This document shows, in pieces, positions 10,960 through 22,200 of a DNA stretch of 64,000 nt (position 1 is the first letter of the stretch; every line of letters starts with the position of its first letter). Under the pieces are notes generated by a model. It was given only the letters and a program-made list of their open reading frames with translations. It did no database searches and was not told where the DNA came from. The stretch is from contig OZ024740.1 of NCBI GenBank assembly GCA_964016885.1, forward strand, positions 303,828,405 through 303,892,404, read 5' to 3'. The position numbers and the translations under genes were made by a program. The stretch comes from Eledone cirrhosa (Eukaryota > Mollusca > Cephalopoda > Octopoda > Eledonidae).

Positions 10960-12120
10960 AGATGTATCTGGGAGCAATAACTAAACTCTCAGGGGATGAG
11001 GTTACAAGAGCAATTAAAGAGTTCAAATGTAGCATGGCTGCTGGGGAGGATGAAATTCGGCCTGAGATGTTAAAAGCTTTAAATAGAGAAGGTATTCTCT
11101 GGCTGACTCATGTGTGCCAGGTGGCCTGGGTCTCTGGAAAGGCACCTAAACAATGACAATCGGGAGTGATAATTCCAATTTTCAAAAAAGGAGACAAGAG
11201 AGATTCTCCGATTACAGAGAGATCTCTTTGTTAAGCCTCCCAAGCAAAGTCTATACTAAATGTCTAGCAAAGGGATGTAGGGAGATTGTTGAGAGTCCAA
11301 GGGTGAGGACTGCCACCTCTCCTGTTCATAAGCTTTATGAATTGGATTGAGATGCGCAGCCGGGTTGAGAGTGGTAACAAAACTGATGGGTGTAGGATCA
11401 GTTGGCTGGAATTTGCAGGCGACATGGTATTACTTAACTCGTCAGAAGGTGATCTCCGACATGCACTTGTTGATATGTTTGATGCCGAGTGTTGCAAGGC
11501 TGGAATTAAAATCAGTGCTACGAAGATTGAGACACTCGTTTTCCCAAGGATGTCTGCACACTCCACTCTTCATATGAGTGGAGTTCCACTGACTCAGGTG
11601 GAGAAGTTCAAGTATCTCGGGGCTGTATTCACGAGTGATTGAAGACAGGAAACTAAATAAAGAGCAAGAATTGCAGAAGCTGGTGCAATAATGTGTCACC
11701 TTCAACATTCGGTAATCAGAAAAAAAGAGATAGGTGTAGAAGCCAAACTCACTATCTTTAATTCAGTATCCATGCCAAGTTTTACCTATTGTCATGAATC
11801 TTGGGTAATGACCGGTAGAATACAACCGCGAATACAAGCATCCGAAACGGGGTTCCTCCGAAGGGTCTTTGGAGTAACGTTACTCGATAGAATACGTAGC
11901 TCGGAGATCAGAGAGTCACTTCAGGTGGAGCCGCTACTCTCCGAATTAAGAGATCACTATGGGTGTCTGGTTAGAATGTCTCGGGAAAGAATCACTGGAC
12001 AGATGATTTTATGGGCAAAACCAACCGACAGGAGACCCAGGGGTAGACCCCGAGCAAGATGGTTGAATAACATCCATGAACGCCGCTGAAGAAGAAGAAG
12101 AAGAAGAAGAAGAAGAAGAG
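10960..12120 (+). mobile_element. LINE-A: degraded RTE-like non-LTR retrotransposon
   Basis: Successive frames carry the order of a non-LTR RT: an N-terminal region (AIKEFKCSMAAGEDEIRPEM), 'GVIIPIFKKGD', 'YREISLLSLPSKVY', then a jump (internal deletion near 11330) to the 'NWIEM.SRV' and 'LEFAGDMV' region, where the FADD box has decayed to FAGD. Next come 'QVEKFKYLGAVFTSD', 'YCHESWVMTGR' and the terminal 'RPRGRPRARWLNNI'. It ends in a (GAA)n run at 12089-12119, probably the template-derived 3' tail. Stops and frameshifts make it non-functional. Confidence 0.8.
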
Positions 12121-12300
12121 TGTCTTCGATGCCGAGAAATACAGCATTTATTTTTCTGTGTAACTTTATAATAAAATAACAAAAAGAATTTGTTTTTGTG
12201 AATATTGTGCAGTAAGCCTCTATAGTATGCTATAATTTCAATAGATATCCTAATAAAATAGATTTCTCTAAATTTTTACAAATTTATTTGGTATTTGACG

Positions 12301-12450
12301 GCGAATTGGCAGAGTCGTTAGAACGTCGGCTAGAATACTTTGCAGTATTCGTTTCGGCTCTCTTCTTTCTGAGTTCAAATCCCGCCGAGGTCAACTATGC
12401 CTTTCGTCTTTTCGAGGTAAATAAAAAAAAGTACTAGTCTGGTACTGGAA
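12301..12450 (+). mobile_element. tRNA-derived SINE, family I (diverged)
   Basis: Head 'ggcagagtcgttagaacg', B box 'gagttcaaatcccgcc', then a degraded body. It is truncated before the usual tail. Confidence 0.75.
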
Positions 12451-12781
12451 TTGATTCTTCCTCTATATCTCTTTCTCACTCTCTCTCTCTCTCACTCTCT
12501 CTATCTTTTTCTGGAAGAAAACTGTTGTGTTCAGACCTGGAGAGGAGATAGGCTCCACTAGGCTTAAAATGCCCAAGAGTCGCTCTATATCACTACGACG
12601 CCCCTACGACTCTATTAGGAGTAACGGAACTATCACATATCATATTTGGTATAGATAAAATATTTTCGTATTAAAAACTTATTCCGTAGAATATGAAGCA
12701 TAATAATATAAAACCTTCCAATTTTATTGAATACGAGCGGGCTGACACACGGACGGACGAACACCATTCGACTTTTATTTA

Positions 12782-13126
12782 TCTATATATTACTAAAACT
12801 CTGTGATTGTGTGCTTGTCTGTAATTTAATACAGCCAAAACGGCACATAATGGAAAAATACTTTGAAAGGAAGTTGCCCCTGAAATAGGAATACAAATGG
12901 AATAAAACAAGTTTCACGTAAATCAGAGCGTGGGTTACCGGGTACCGTCATAAATAGAAAGAGAGAAAGATAGAGAGAAAGTGATAGTGGTTGTGAGAGC
13001 GTAGATTGAAAGAAAGACATGTTTGGTATATTTTAATTATATAAAAATTATTTTTAAGTGGACAAGATTTTTATTTTTAATTTTTAAGTAAAGTGACCCA
13101 ATGGGTCGGGGGGGGGGGGGGTCTAG
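12782..13126 (+). mobile_element. Small Helitron-like element (345 bp)
   Basis: Begins A|TCTATATATTACTAAAAC and ends with hairpin GACCCAATGGGTC, a poly-G run and TCTAG|T. This is the same 5' TC, 3' hairpin plus CTAG, A^T target pattern as the 850-bp element, with a different body and 3' hairpin. No coding capacity. Confidence 0.6.
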
Positions 13127-13205
13127 TATAGATTAAGTGCAAGGTAGGATTTTTTTTTTATTTAGTTGCTAAGATATGTTCTTTATTTTTCCTGTTGTAT
13201 AGATA

Positions 13206-13414
13206 ATTTAGGCACAAAGACCAACAAATTTTGAGAGGACAACGTTGGTTAAATCATCACCAGTACTTGACTTGACTGGTACGTTATTTTATCGACCCTA
13301 GAAGGATGAAAGGCAAAGTTGACCTTAGCAGGATTTGAACTCAGGGCGTAGAAATCGTAATCAAATAGCGCAAAACATTTTGTCCGACGTTCTTACCAAT
13401 ACTGCTAATCCACC
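13206..13414 (-). mobile_element. tRNA-derived SINE, family I, reverse
   Basis: Minus-strand copy with head, 'gttcaaatcctgc' B box, body ('gggtcgataaaataac') and 'ttgtgcctaaa' tail. Confidence 0.82.
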
Positions 13415-13455
13415 GTCGTTTTTGTTGGCTAGATATTAGATATGAAAGATTGTAG

Positions 13456-13656
13456 AATAGTGGCAGTATCGGTAGAGCGTCGAACAACTTGGAGTTACGG
13501 CCTTTTACGTTCTGAGTTAAAATCCCGCCGAGGTTAGCTTTGTCCTTACAAAGTCGATAAATAAAGCACCAGTAACACACTGGAGTCGATTTAATTGACT
13601 TTCCCCTCCCTCTTCAAATTGCTGGCCTTGTGCTTAAAGTAGAAACAATTATTAGA
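13456..13656 (+). mobile_element. tRNA-derived SINE, family I
   Basis: Head 'ggcagtatcggtagagcg' at 13461 and B-box-like 'gagttaaaatcccg', a body with small deletions, and the tail 'cttgtgcttaaagtagaaac' ending in attatta. Confidence 0.85.
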
Positions 13657-13670
13657 TAAAATAAGCGTGG

Positions 13671-13858
13671 TGGGTTGGCAGAATCGGCAAAATCGGCGAT
13701 ATTCGTTCCGTATCTTTAGGTTCTGAGTTCAAATCTGACTGAGGTCAACTTTATCTTTCATTCTTCCGATATCGATAAAATTAAGAACTGAGATCGATAT
13801 AAACGACTTTTCCCTTCTCTAAATTGCCGGCCTTGTCCTTAAATCAGAAAACATTATT
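13671..13858 (+). mobile_element. tRNA-derived SINE, family I (diverged)
   Basis: Head 'ttggcagaatcggcaaaatc', B box 'gagttcaaatctgac', and tail 'ccttgtccttaaatcag'. It follows the previous SINE at ~15 bp. Confidence 0.75.
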
Positions 13859-14163
13859 AGACAAGATACACATATGTTGTAAAAATTTATGATGTGTGAA
13901 ATTAAACATGAACTTATTCATATTAAAATATATCTAAAATGAATTATTTGTACATTACACTGTTTATTATAATTCCGATACGATTGCATAAGCCAATTAT
14001 ATTAACGGATTAAATTAACTTGGGCATTTCATTTACATATGAACAAAAGTTAATAGACTGAAAAGTTAATAGACTGTAGAGCTTTTCTATTCCTAAATCA
14101 CATAAATAACTTTTAATATATTATGTGAACACCCATCAATTTTAATGACACAGCCCACACAGA

Positions 14164-15060
14164 CACTTTCTTCTTCTTCTTCTTCTTCTTCTTCTTCTTC
14201 GGTCATCCGATGCGTTGAAGTGGTGATAAGGCATTGACAAAGTTCGAGCTCCATACACCTCAGTCAACCATTGCAACACGCAGATCCGTTCCTTCGAGGC
14301 ATGTGTCCATCTCGATAATTGATTTCAAGATTATATACGGTCAGTCAACCTGTCTCTTTGCTTCCGGAATCCAGAGGAGCAATCTTTCAGCTAGTTCATT
14401 ATGGCAAGTGACATGGCTGGCACCGGCTAGACGACGACGCCTCACAGCATCAGAGATGCGAGGCGGGGATCCATATAGAGACTTCTTTGTTGGATGACGT
14501 CACCAGTAAATGCTGTATGCTGAGCATAGCATTCTGGTGTTTGTACCATCAAGTTTATTGCGGCGAACAGCATTCAACGTCCCCGACTCCGAACCATACA
14601 GAAGAATCGGTTTTTTTTATACATGCCAGAAACACCCTTGTTTTTTTGTGTCCTTGGTGATGGCCGCCTTCCACACACTCTGCAAAGAGTGAAGCACAGT
14701 CTACGACTGAGCAATCCTAACATCCATGTCACGGCCAGAATCAATATAACCACCCAGATACTTGAAATCACTCACGAGTTCGATATCTAAGCCATCTGGT
14801 GCGTTCAGGTGCTCATTGGTAGATGGATTCAAGTGCATGTACTTCGTCTTTGGTGCATTCAGAAACAGACCAGCACACTGCATGCCTTCTCAACTCTGAT
14901 GAGGAGATCATGTGCAGCTTCTATCGAATTTTCGAGAAGCACAGCACAATGTCGTCAGTGTAGCCAATATCAGGTATGACATCAGTAGAATGACGGGGCT
15001 ATGACGTCGTCTCAGAGTCAGACCAGCAGTTTCAGTGATCGAAGTGCGTATTGCATAGTT
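14164..15060 (-). mobile_element. LINE RT fragment (third family) with (GAA)n tail
   Basis: The minus strand reads 'GLFLNAPKTKYMHLN' and 'VSDFKYLGGYIDS', which match the thumb/connector of non-LTR RTs. Upstream on that strand is a broken YADD-region remnant near 14960. The 3' end is a (GAA)n run at 14166-14200, as for LINE-A. Confidence 0.7.
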
Positions 15061-15065
15061 TAGAC

Positions 15066-15619
15066 CAGCATTTCTCATCCTTTTTACCCTTGTGGAACCC
15101 TTGAAATAACTTTCACGTCTCAGGGAACCCCTGCATAAAAATTATTATATACCATTATTAATATCTATCAAATTTTTTGGTTGGCCCTTGTGGTGCGGCA
15201 TGCGGCCGATTGCCGCACTTGGTGGTATTGATGGTTGTTTTTGTGTTTATTTTTTCCTTTTCTTTTTCTCTCACTTTGATCATATATTTTTGTGCATTAT
15301 ATTTGTGAGGTTTCTAACAGTAATTAATTGTATTTATTATATATGTTTATATTTTCATTCTGTAAGAATTATACACAATTTGTAATGTTATTTATACAAC
15401 TGTGAATATTAAGAATTATATATATTTTTTTTTAATCTATCTCTTTTACATAGTATTGAAGTCTTTATTATAATAACCTGGGGTTCTCCAATATGCCGTA
15501 TATGTATAGTAAAAATTACTCAAAAATTCATTAGCTTATTTATCAGTGTTTCTCGCGGAACCCCTAGCGACCTCTTGCGGAACCCTGGGGTTTCGGGGAA
15601 AACTGGTTGAGAAACGCTG
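15066..15619. mobile_element. hAT-type MITE (554 bp)
   Basis: Terminal inverted repeats CAGCATTTCTCATCC... and ...GGTTGAGAAACGCTG are flanked by an 8-bp near-duplication (gtttagac at 15058-15065, gtatagac at 15620-15627). An 8-bp duplication and CAGxxTTTCTCAACC-like ends are typical of hAT elements. The interior also repeats 'ggaacccctg/gcggaaccc' words near both ends. There is no transposase. Confidence 0.75.
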
Positions 15620-15655
15620 GTATAGACAGATGATGTAAAAGAATTGGAGCACACG

Positions 15656-15698
15656 CGCACACACATACACACACACACATATGTGTGAGAGAGAGAGG

Positions 15699-15786
<88 letters not shown>
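15656..15786. repeat. (GT)n microsatellite
   Basis: An almost pure GT run of ~87 bp (15700-15786), preceded by interrupted CA and GA runs. Confidence 0.95.
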
Positions 15787-15788
<2 letters not shown>

Positions 15789-16280
15789 CAAAAATATTCG
15801 TGGTTAAAAAAAAGGAAGGAAAAATGTGCTCAATCTAGTGTAAGAGAGCTGATATATTATTTATATATGTTCATACACAGAACAAGTAAAGTGTTGCCTT
15901 AGGTTACAAGGTCCAGTTATGGCCGCCCCTGTAGACTGTACGAAGTGATGCAGAATGCGTGGAGGAACGATCGAAAAACTTCAAAAAAAAACTGATTTTA
16001 ACAGAAATTCATATTTGGTTTAGGGGAGATAACTTCTGTGTTAAAATATCATCTGTTCCCTCTAGCTGGTAAAAAGAGAAGGAAAATGGGAATAAGTTGG
16101 AGAAAGTAGGTATTATGTGTGGTAAGAGCAGCTATATGACCAATTGTTTTTGAATATTGCGAGGTACTTATAATGAGTGAAATGTTGAAAGAGGCGAGTG
16201 TAAGAATATAGTATTAGTTTGAGAGACAGTATAAGCATGTGGGTAATTTTTATGTGGGCTTTCTGTTTAGTTGTGTAGAA
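15787..16280. other. No gene or clear repeat recognised
   Basis: About 500 bp with scattered stops in all frames and no recognisable repeat family. Confidence 0.45.
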
Positions 16281-16284
16281 TGTC

Positions 16285-17774
16285 TGAGGGTAATAATAAT
16301 AATAATAATGAAATTATTGTGTACAGTGCTCAGGTGCACTACAACTCATCAAAGGTGCATGTATAGTACATAGAATAATAAAGTGTCAGGAAAATGAACA
16401 GTGTATGAGTCATGATATAATAACAATAACAATAATGAAATATTGTGTACAGTGCCCAGGTGCACCACAACTCATCAAAAAAGTGCATGTACAGTACATA
16501 GGGCAATGCAAAAACATCAGTAAAATGAACAGTGCACGAGTCATGATACACACATGTGTGCATGTGTATGGAAGGGGTACATCAGGTGTAGTTTTGGCGT
16601 ATTTCGGGAAGCATGAGTGTCTTAAAGGATGCAGTGTCTCGGCAGCTAACAATTGACGCAGGCAGTTTGTTCCATGCTTCAGCAACTCTGAGCGTGAAAA
16701 AATGTCTACGAAAGTCATGGGAGCTGTGCTGTTTTCTGATCTTGTAGGCATGTCCACGTGTGTTCACACATGGAGATCAAAGAGGCGCTCAGGGTTGCAA
16801 TTGGCGAGATGGTTAAAAACTTTGTGGGTATTCACCAAGTCCATTGCCAGACGTCGGAGCTTCAATGAATCCATGCCCAGGGAAACAAGGCGTTCAGAGT
16901 ATGGTAGGTGTCTGGTGGAGGGTATGCGCTTGGTTGCACGTCTCTGAACAGTTTCCAGGAGGTCAATGTTCTGAGCAAGATAGGGGTTCCAGACTGATGA
17001 TGCGAATTCCAAGTGTGGTCGCACCATAGCTGTATACAGTTTTAAATAGATGGCTGGAGAGCGGCTAACAAAGGTCTTGCTGAGTGATGCCAAGACACCC
17101 TCGGCCTTCTTGACAATCTTAGAGACATGCTTTGTCCAACGCAAATCGTTGCTGACAGTAATGCCCAGGTCACGTTCACAAGAGGACTTTTTGATATCAG
17201 TGTTGTGGAGGGAGTATGTGGACGCTGTATTTTTCCTTCCAAAATGCATGGTGGTACACTTGTCCACAGCCAGCTTCAGTTGCCAGTCTGTGATCCATTG
17301 CTGCATTGTGTCCAGGTCTGATTGTAGGAAAGAGTTGTAAATTTCAGGACCAGTCCTTTTGATTTCAAGGTACAGCTTGATGTCATCTGCATATTTTAGT
17401 ACCGTGGCATTCTGTAAGTTGGCATCTATGTCATTAATATATGCCACAAACAAAAGAGGACCAAGAACAGATCCCTGTGGTACACCAGATGACATCTCAT
17501 ATGGTGAAGAATGCTGACCCAGAACCGTGACTACTTCTTTTCGGCTGAGAATGAAGGATTTCAACCAGTCGAAAAGATCATCCCTCACACCCATTGCAGA
17601 GAGTTTTGCCATAAGCCTTTTGTGTGGCACAGAATTAAAAGCCTTAGCAAAGTCAAGGTAAACAACATCCACCCATGAGCCGCTGTCAGTGATCCGGGTG
17701 ATGTCCTCAAGGAACTCGATAAGCTGATCACAGCAGCTGGAGTTAGGGATAAATCCAAACTGTGATGTTTCCAT
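16285..17774 (-). mobile_element. LINE-C: CR1/Jockey-like non-LTR retrotransposon, 5'-truncated
   Basis: The minus strand has a 336-codon RT frame (17774-16764). It holds 'QFGFIPNSSC', the catalytic-A region 'VVYLDFAKAFNSVPH', motif B 'SGVPQGSVLGPLLF', catalytic 'LKYADDIKLY' and the downstream 'WNPYLAQNIDLLETVQRRATKRI'. A frameshift near 16765 separates the last ~60 codons ('[20 protein letters not shown]'). The endonuclease domain is missing. In the 3' UTR a ~110-bp segment is tandemly duplicated (16312-16405 and 16440-16545), and the tail is (AAT)n at about 16291-16310. It is non-functional but recent-looking. Confidence 0.85.
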
Positions 17775-18282
17775 AAAGAGAACATGTTTTTTGTTTGTTG
17801 TTTTACTTTTTTTATTTTTAGATGCAAACAGAAACAGGTATTCATTGGGCCTTTCCCAGCGTTTACCCAGCTATTTCTGTATGTGTCCGCATCACTAGCT
17901 AAACAAGACAGTACACCTGTCATTTTCCTATTACACAACAACCACTACCACCGCCTTTGGTCTCTGATAAGCGGTAATTGATTCTTGGAAGTCAAGCACT
18001 CTGCAAATTTAAATAATCGTTGCATTTCTAACATATAGGTTTCATAGACTAAGACTAACGTGTTTAAGCCACTGTCGGAGCTGGTCTATCCTCCCCAGTG
18101 CTATATATAAAGCTTATCAGCTGATGAATATGAAATAGTACAAATTCATGAACGAAGATTCTATGCGGTCAATCGACCAACTAAAAATTGCAGCCAAATA
18201 TCCCTCCAATCATACACCATATTGTTTCAAGTAATGAAAAATGCAATAGATAATGAATGTTGTATCGTGATAAAAAAAAGAC

Positions 18283-18700
18283 TTCTTCTTCTTCTTCTTC
18301 TTCTTCTTCTCCCACATATTCCTGAGAAGATCGTGGGGGCAGAGTCCTCAAACACTCCTTCCAGTGGGCCCTGTCAGAAGTAACCGTCTCCAACTGATCC
18401 GGCTGGATCCACAACTGAGACCAACCGAGCTCATGGATGTTATCCAACTATCTTGCTCGGGGTCTGCCACCGGGTCTACTGCTGATTGGTTTTACCCGTA
18501 AAATCTGTCCAGCGATTCTACCGTGAGACATTCTAACTGCATGCTCATAGTATCGGACCTGTTATCTCTCAATTTGGAGGAGTAGCGGCTCTACCAGAAG
18601 TGACTTTCTGCTCTCCGAACTACGCACTCTATAGAGTAACGTTACTCATTTCGGCTCCTTGTATTCGCGATCGTATCCTTTCGGTCATTAAAATAATGAA
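18283..18700 (-). mobile_element. LINE-A fragment with (GAA)n tail
   Basis: The reverse complement equals the last ~400 bp of LINE-A (gtaacgttactc, 'RWLDNIHELGW' region) and ends in (GAA)n at 18283-18310. It lies just upstream of the GFM2 promoter. Confidence 0.75.
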
Positions 18701-18849
18701 AGATACAATAGATAATAAAAAGACTTGTTGATAATAATTAGAATGCATCTGATCATAGGTCTGCTCAATCAGGTTTGACTTCAAGCTAAATAAATTTAGA
18801 ATAAAAATCGAAAACAAATCTGAATTAGTCCTTTAGAGTTATTTCCCTT

Positions 18850-18938
18850 GAATCGTAAAATGGCGGCGCCGGATTATATTCACGTGTTGACATTTAAGTT
18901 GATAAAATTATAAGCAAATTCGTTTTCTAACTTTTACA
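18850..18938 (+). promoter_or_regulatory. GFM2: GFM2 core promoter/5' UTR with YY1-like site
   Basis: AAAATGGCGGC (18857-18867) matches the YY1 element found just downstream of start sites in many housekeeping genes. The embedded ATG (18860) would open an 18-codon frame that stops before the GFM2 start at 18939. No TATA box is placed correctly. The transcription start is inferred to lie near 18840-18860. Confidence 0.45.
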
Positions 18939-19200
18939 ATGTCATTAGTTATTGGCAAGAGAATTGTGCGATATCCAATAGAGTTTTTTAAAGCAATACA
19001 ATTGCATCGCAATAGAGCTGCTACCTTCCGAAGGTGTTTCGATACAACTGCATGTAAACATTCTTCCATAAAAAATGCCTTTTCAAAGGACATTGACATT
19101 GCAAAAATACGAAATATCGGGATTCTGGCCCATATCGATGGCGGCAAAACCACAACCACTGAAAGAATTCTCTATTATACTGGTTTTACTCGATTCTTAG
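18939..19200 (+). CDS. GFM2: GFM2 coding exon 1
   Basis: Codons 1-87 plus one base: the presequence, then [20 protein letters not shown] (P-loop). The start ATG at 18939 is the first in frame after the upstream stop; the donor is 'cttag|gtatgt'. The open frame running on to 19247 is intronic. Confidence 0.93.
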
Positions 19201-22200
19201 GTATGTTTATTGTGATTCCAAAAGATTCATTTCGAAATTCAGTCTAATGAATGTGTCATTGATTGATCTTGACGGTAGTATATATACATTGATGGGTATA
19301 TTTATAGAACACCCCACTCGATTTCAGTGGGGGGAATATTTTTTCCTCGATTTTTTCATGTGCTATCAACTAATCTAACCTCCAACATTCCGGCAATCGA
19401 TTTTTTTTCGAACGGAGATGGTGGGGTGTGTCTTCCTCAGAGTTTCCCTACGACGTTTTTGTTTTCGTGTGTTTTCAACATGTAGGACCTCCAAACCAAT
19501 TGGAAACGACGAGATTTGTTGAAAAAGTAAGGTGAAAGAAAGGGGGCGAAAAGACCATCGGAGTTTTGCAGATCGACATACCTCTCGCGTTTGGTGGGAA
19601 ATGATTATCTTATTATCTTTCCATTTAGATGCTTGCAATCGATTTTTTGCCGAAAAACAAAAACCCTAAACCTAACCCTGGGAAAAAGTCGATTGTAAGC
19701 ATCAAAGAGGTCCAGAAAAAATCACGGAAAGATAATTATTTCCCACTTAACGCGAGAGGTGTGTAGATCTGCGAAACTCCTATGGTGTTTTCACCACCAC
19801 CACCCTTTTTTCTACAAATCTAGTCGGTTTGGAGGACAAAAGAAAATCGTAGGAAAAACTCCGTTCTCCTGAGAAAATGTCGATTGCCAGAATCTTTGAG
19901 GTTACATTACTTGATAGCACACGAAAAACCCAAGGAAAAAAAAAGGTTCCCCACTGAAATTGAGTGGGATGTTCTTCTATAATAATTGTTTCTACTCTTG
20001 GCACAAGGCCAGCAATTACTCAGGGCATTACTGGTACTTTATTTTATCGACCCCGTAAGGTTGAAAGGCAAAGTTAACCTTTTGAACTCAGAATGTAAAG
20101 GGCCGTAACTCTATGCTGCAAAGCATGGCGTCCGACCCACTGCCTATACTGCCAAACCACCTATTAATGTTATACTGTATTGATACAAAACATCTCTAAT
20201 ATTCCGATGTTTAAGCTAAAGAAAAGACTGACCAATCAGTCAGTTCTTCTATAAAAGTTTGGTTATATAACTAGTTGATTGTTCTTGCCCATACCAGTCG
20301 AGCAGCTCTATAACTAAACTCATTCTTGACACTTCTGAGTTTTTCGCATAATCCATTCTGTTGCAAACATTCAGGCCAGGTTTCCGGTCTGGGAATAAAT
20401 TGCTCCTTTCATGCTACTAGTTTTGGGAGCTCTGAAAAAGTTCATAACTACTTCACTTCTTCCTCTAACTAAGCCTATTTCAAGGTTTCCACAAGGATAA
20501 AGGGTTGAGAAATGTTGGTCTCGTAGGCCTCCTTCAGTCATGATTGACCATGGTTTTGCACCTAGGAAGTTCCTCTGCAAGCCTGGGCAAGGTGTGTTTG
20601 TGGAAGACCAGCAGTCACTCAAGCAGGCCAGTCTCCCCTCTCCACGCCACTGATGTTGTCCAAAGGAAAGGCAATGGCCAATACAGCTTGACACCAGTGA
20701 CATTGCAACTCATTTCAACAGCTGAGTAAACTGGAGCAACATGAAATAAAGTGTTTTGCTCAAGAACACAATGTACCGCCTGTTCCAGGATTTGAACGCA
20801 CAACCTTTTGATATATTTTTATGGAGATATTGAGATAGCTAAATGCCAGAATCATATTTGCAGTATTGTTAATGTGATCTGAAGGCAAACACAGCAATAT
20901 ACAAAGCATGAGCCTAAAATACAGTACAATGCCAGATTTTGGTTTGTATTGACTTCACGATTGTTCATAATATTTATCCATTACATTATTTTCATATAAA
21001 TAATTTCTTTGTGGGTATCTTGTAGAAGGCATCATTGACTGGAAGTAGAAGGGAAATAATATCACATACAGAATTTAAAGTAATTTCTTCTTCTTTGCCC
21101 ACTTATTCCTGAGAGGGTCATGGGGGCAGAGTCCTCAAACACTCCTTCTGACTGGATCCCCATGTGAGACAAGCCAAGATCATGCATGTTATCCAACTAT
21201 ATTGTTCAAGGTATACCCTCAGTCTCTTGCCAGTTGGTTTTGCCCATAAAATCTATCCAGCAATTCTTTCCTGAGACATTCTAACCACATACCCATAATA
21301 TCAGAGCTATGATCTCTCAAATCTAGAAGTTGATGTTTTTATAATACATATATATTGTCTTCAATCATTCTGTAGATGTCATTAGCATTATTATTTGACT
21401 TCTATTCTAAAGTAATGTGGTACATTATTATATTTTTCAGTATAATTTCATTTCTTATAGAAAAACTTGAATATAAGATTCATAAGTTAAAACTATTCTA
21501 AAATTTGACCATTTTTTTCTCTTGAACATTATATATGTAGGTAATGTTGACCAAGGTACCACTGTGACTGATTATATGGAGCAGGAACGTGACAGGGGGA
21601 TTACAATCACTTCAGCTGCTGTCACATGTTACTGGAAGAAGCACAAAATCAATTTAATTGACACCCCTGGTATGTTCTTCAGCTATCCTTCTAAAAATTT
21701 CAAACTGGTAACAAAATTTGTATTTCTCAGATTAAAAATCACTAATCTACTGGTATTTTTTACATCATGTAATATATTAAAATGGGGGGAAATAAACCTT
21801 TATATTTAATCAGTTTCAAGATAGTAGTAAATTACAGCAGAGATTTTATCATTTTTGTAACCTAAAAATATATTACCCTACAAAACAGATGTTAGCAATA
21901 TTTATCATTTTCATAATCTTCAATGTCTATCTATATGTATGTTGATGTGAATTCATAAAATATTTTCCCTCTATTTTTTTTATTAATATCAATTTACTTT
22001 TAAACAATCTCAACAAGCTCATTCTAAAATAAGGTTGTGTGTTGTGATGAAGTAGCCACATCTTCGCATAAAACATGAACTTGGGTTATTCTACAAATTT
22101 TATCAACAATTTTTACCGTTTCAGATCATCACTGGTTTCCTCATATTCTAGTTTATTTTTGTATCACTAACTTTCCCTATAAATAAACTAGTTTGCATTT

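Noticed and set aside
16764..17774. 336-codon RT frame as a host gene
   Set aside because: It is a 5'-truncated LINE with a frameshift before its C-terminus and a repeated copy at 26160.
19660..19682. Interstitial telomere repeat (aaccctaaacctaaccctgg)
   Set aside because: Only a few irregular units, located at the centre of a palindrome; no TTAGGG array.
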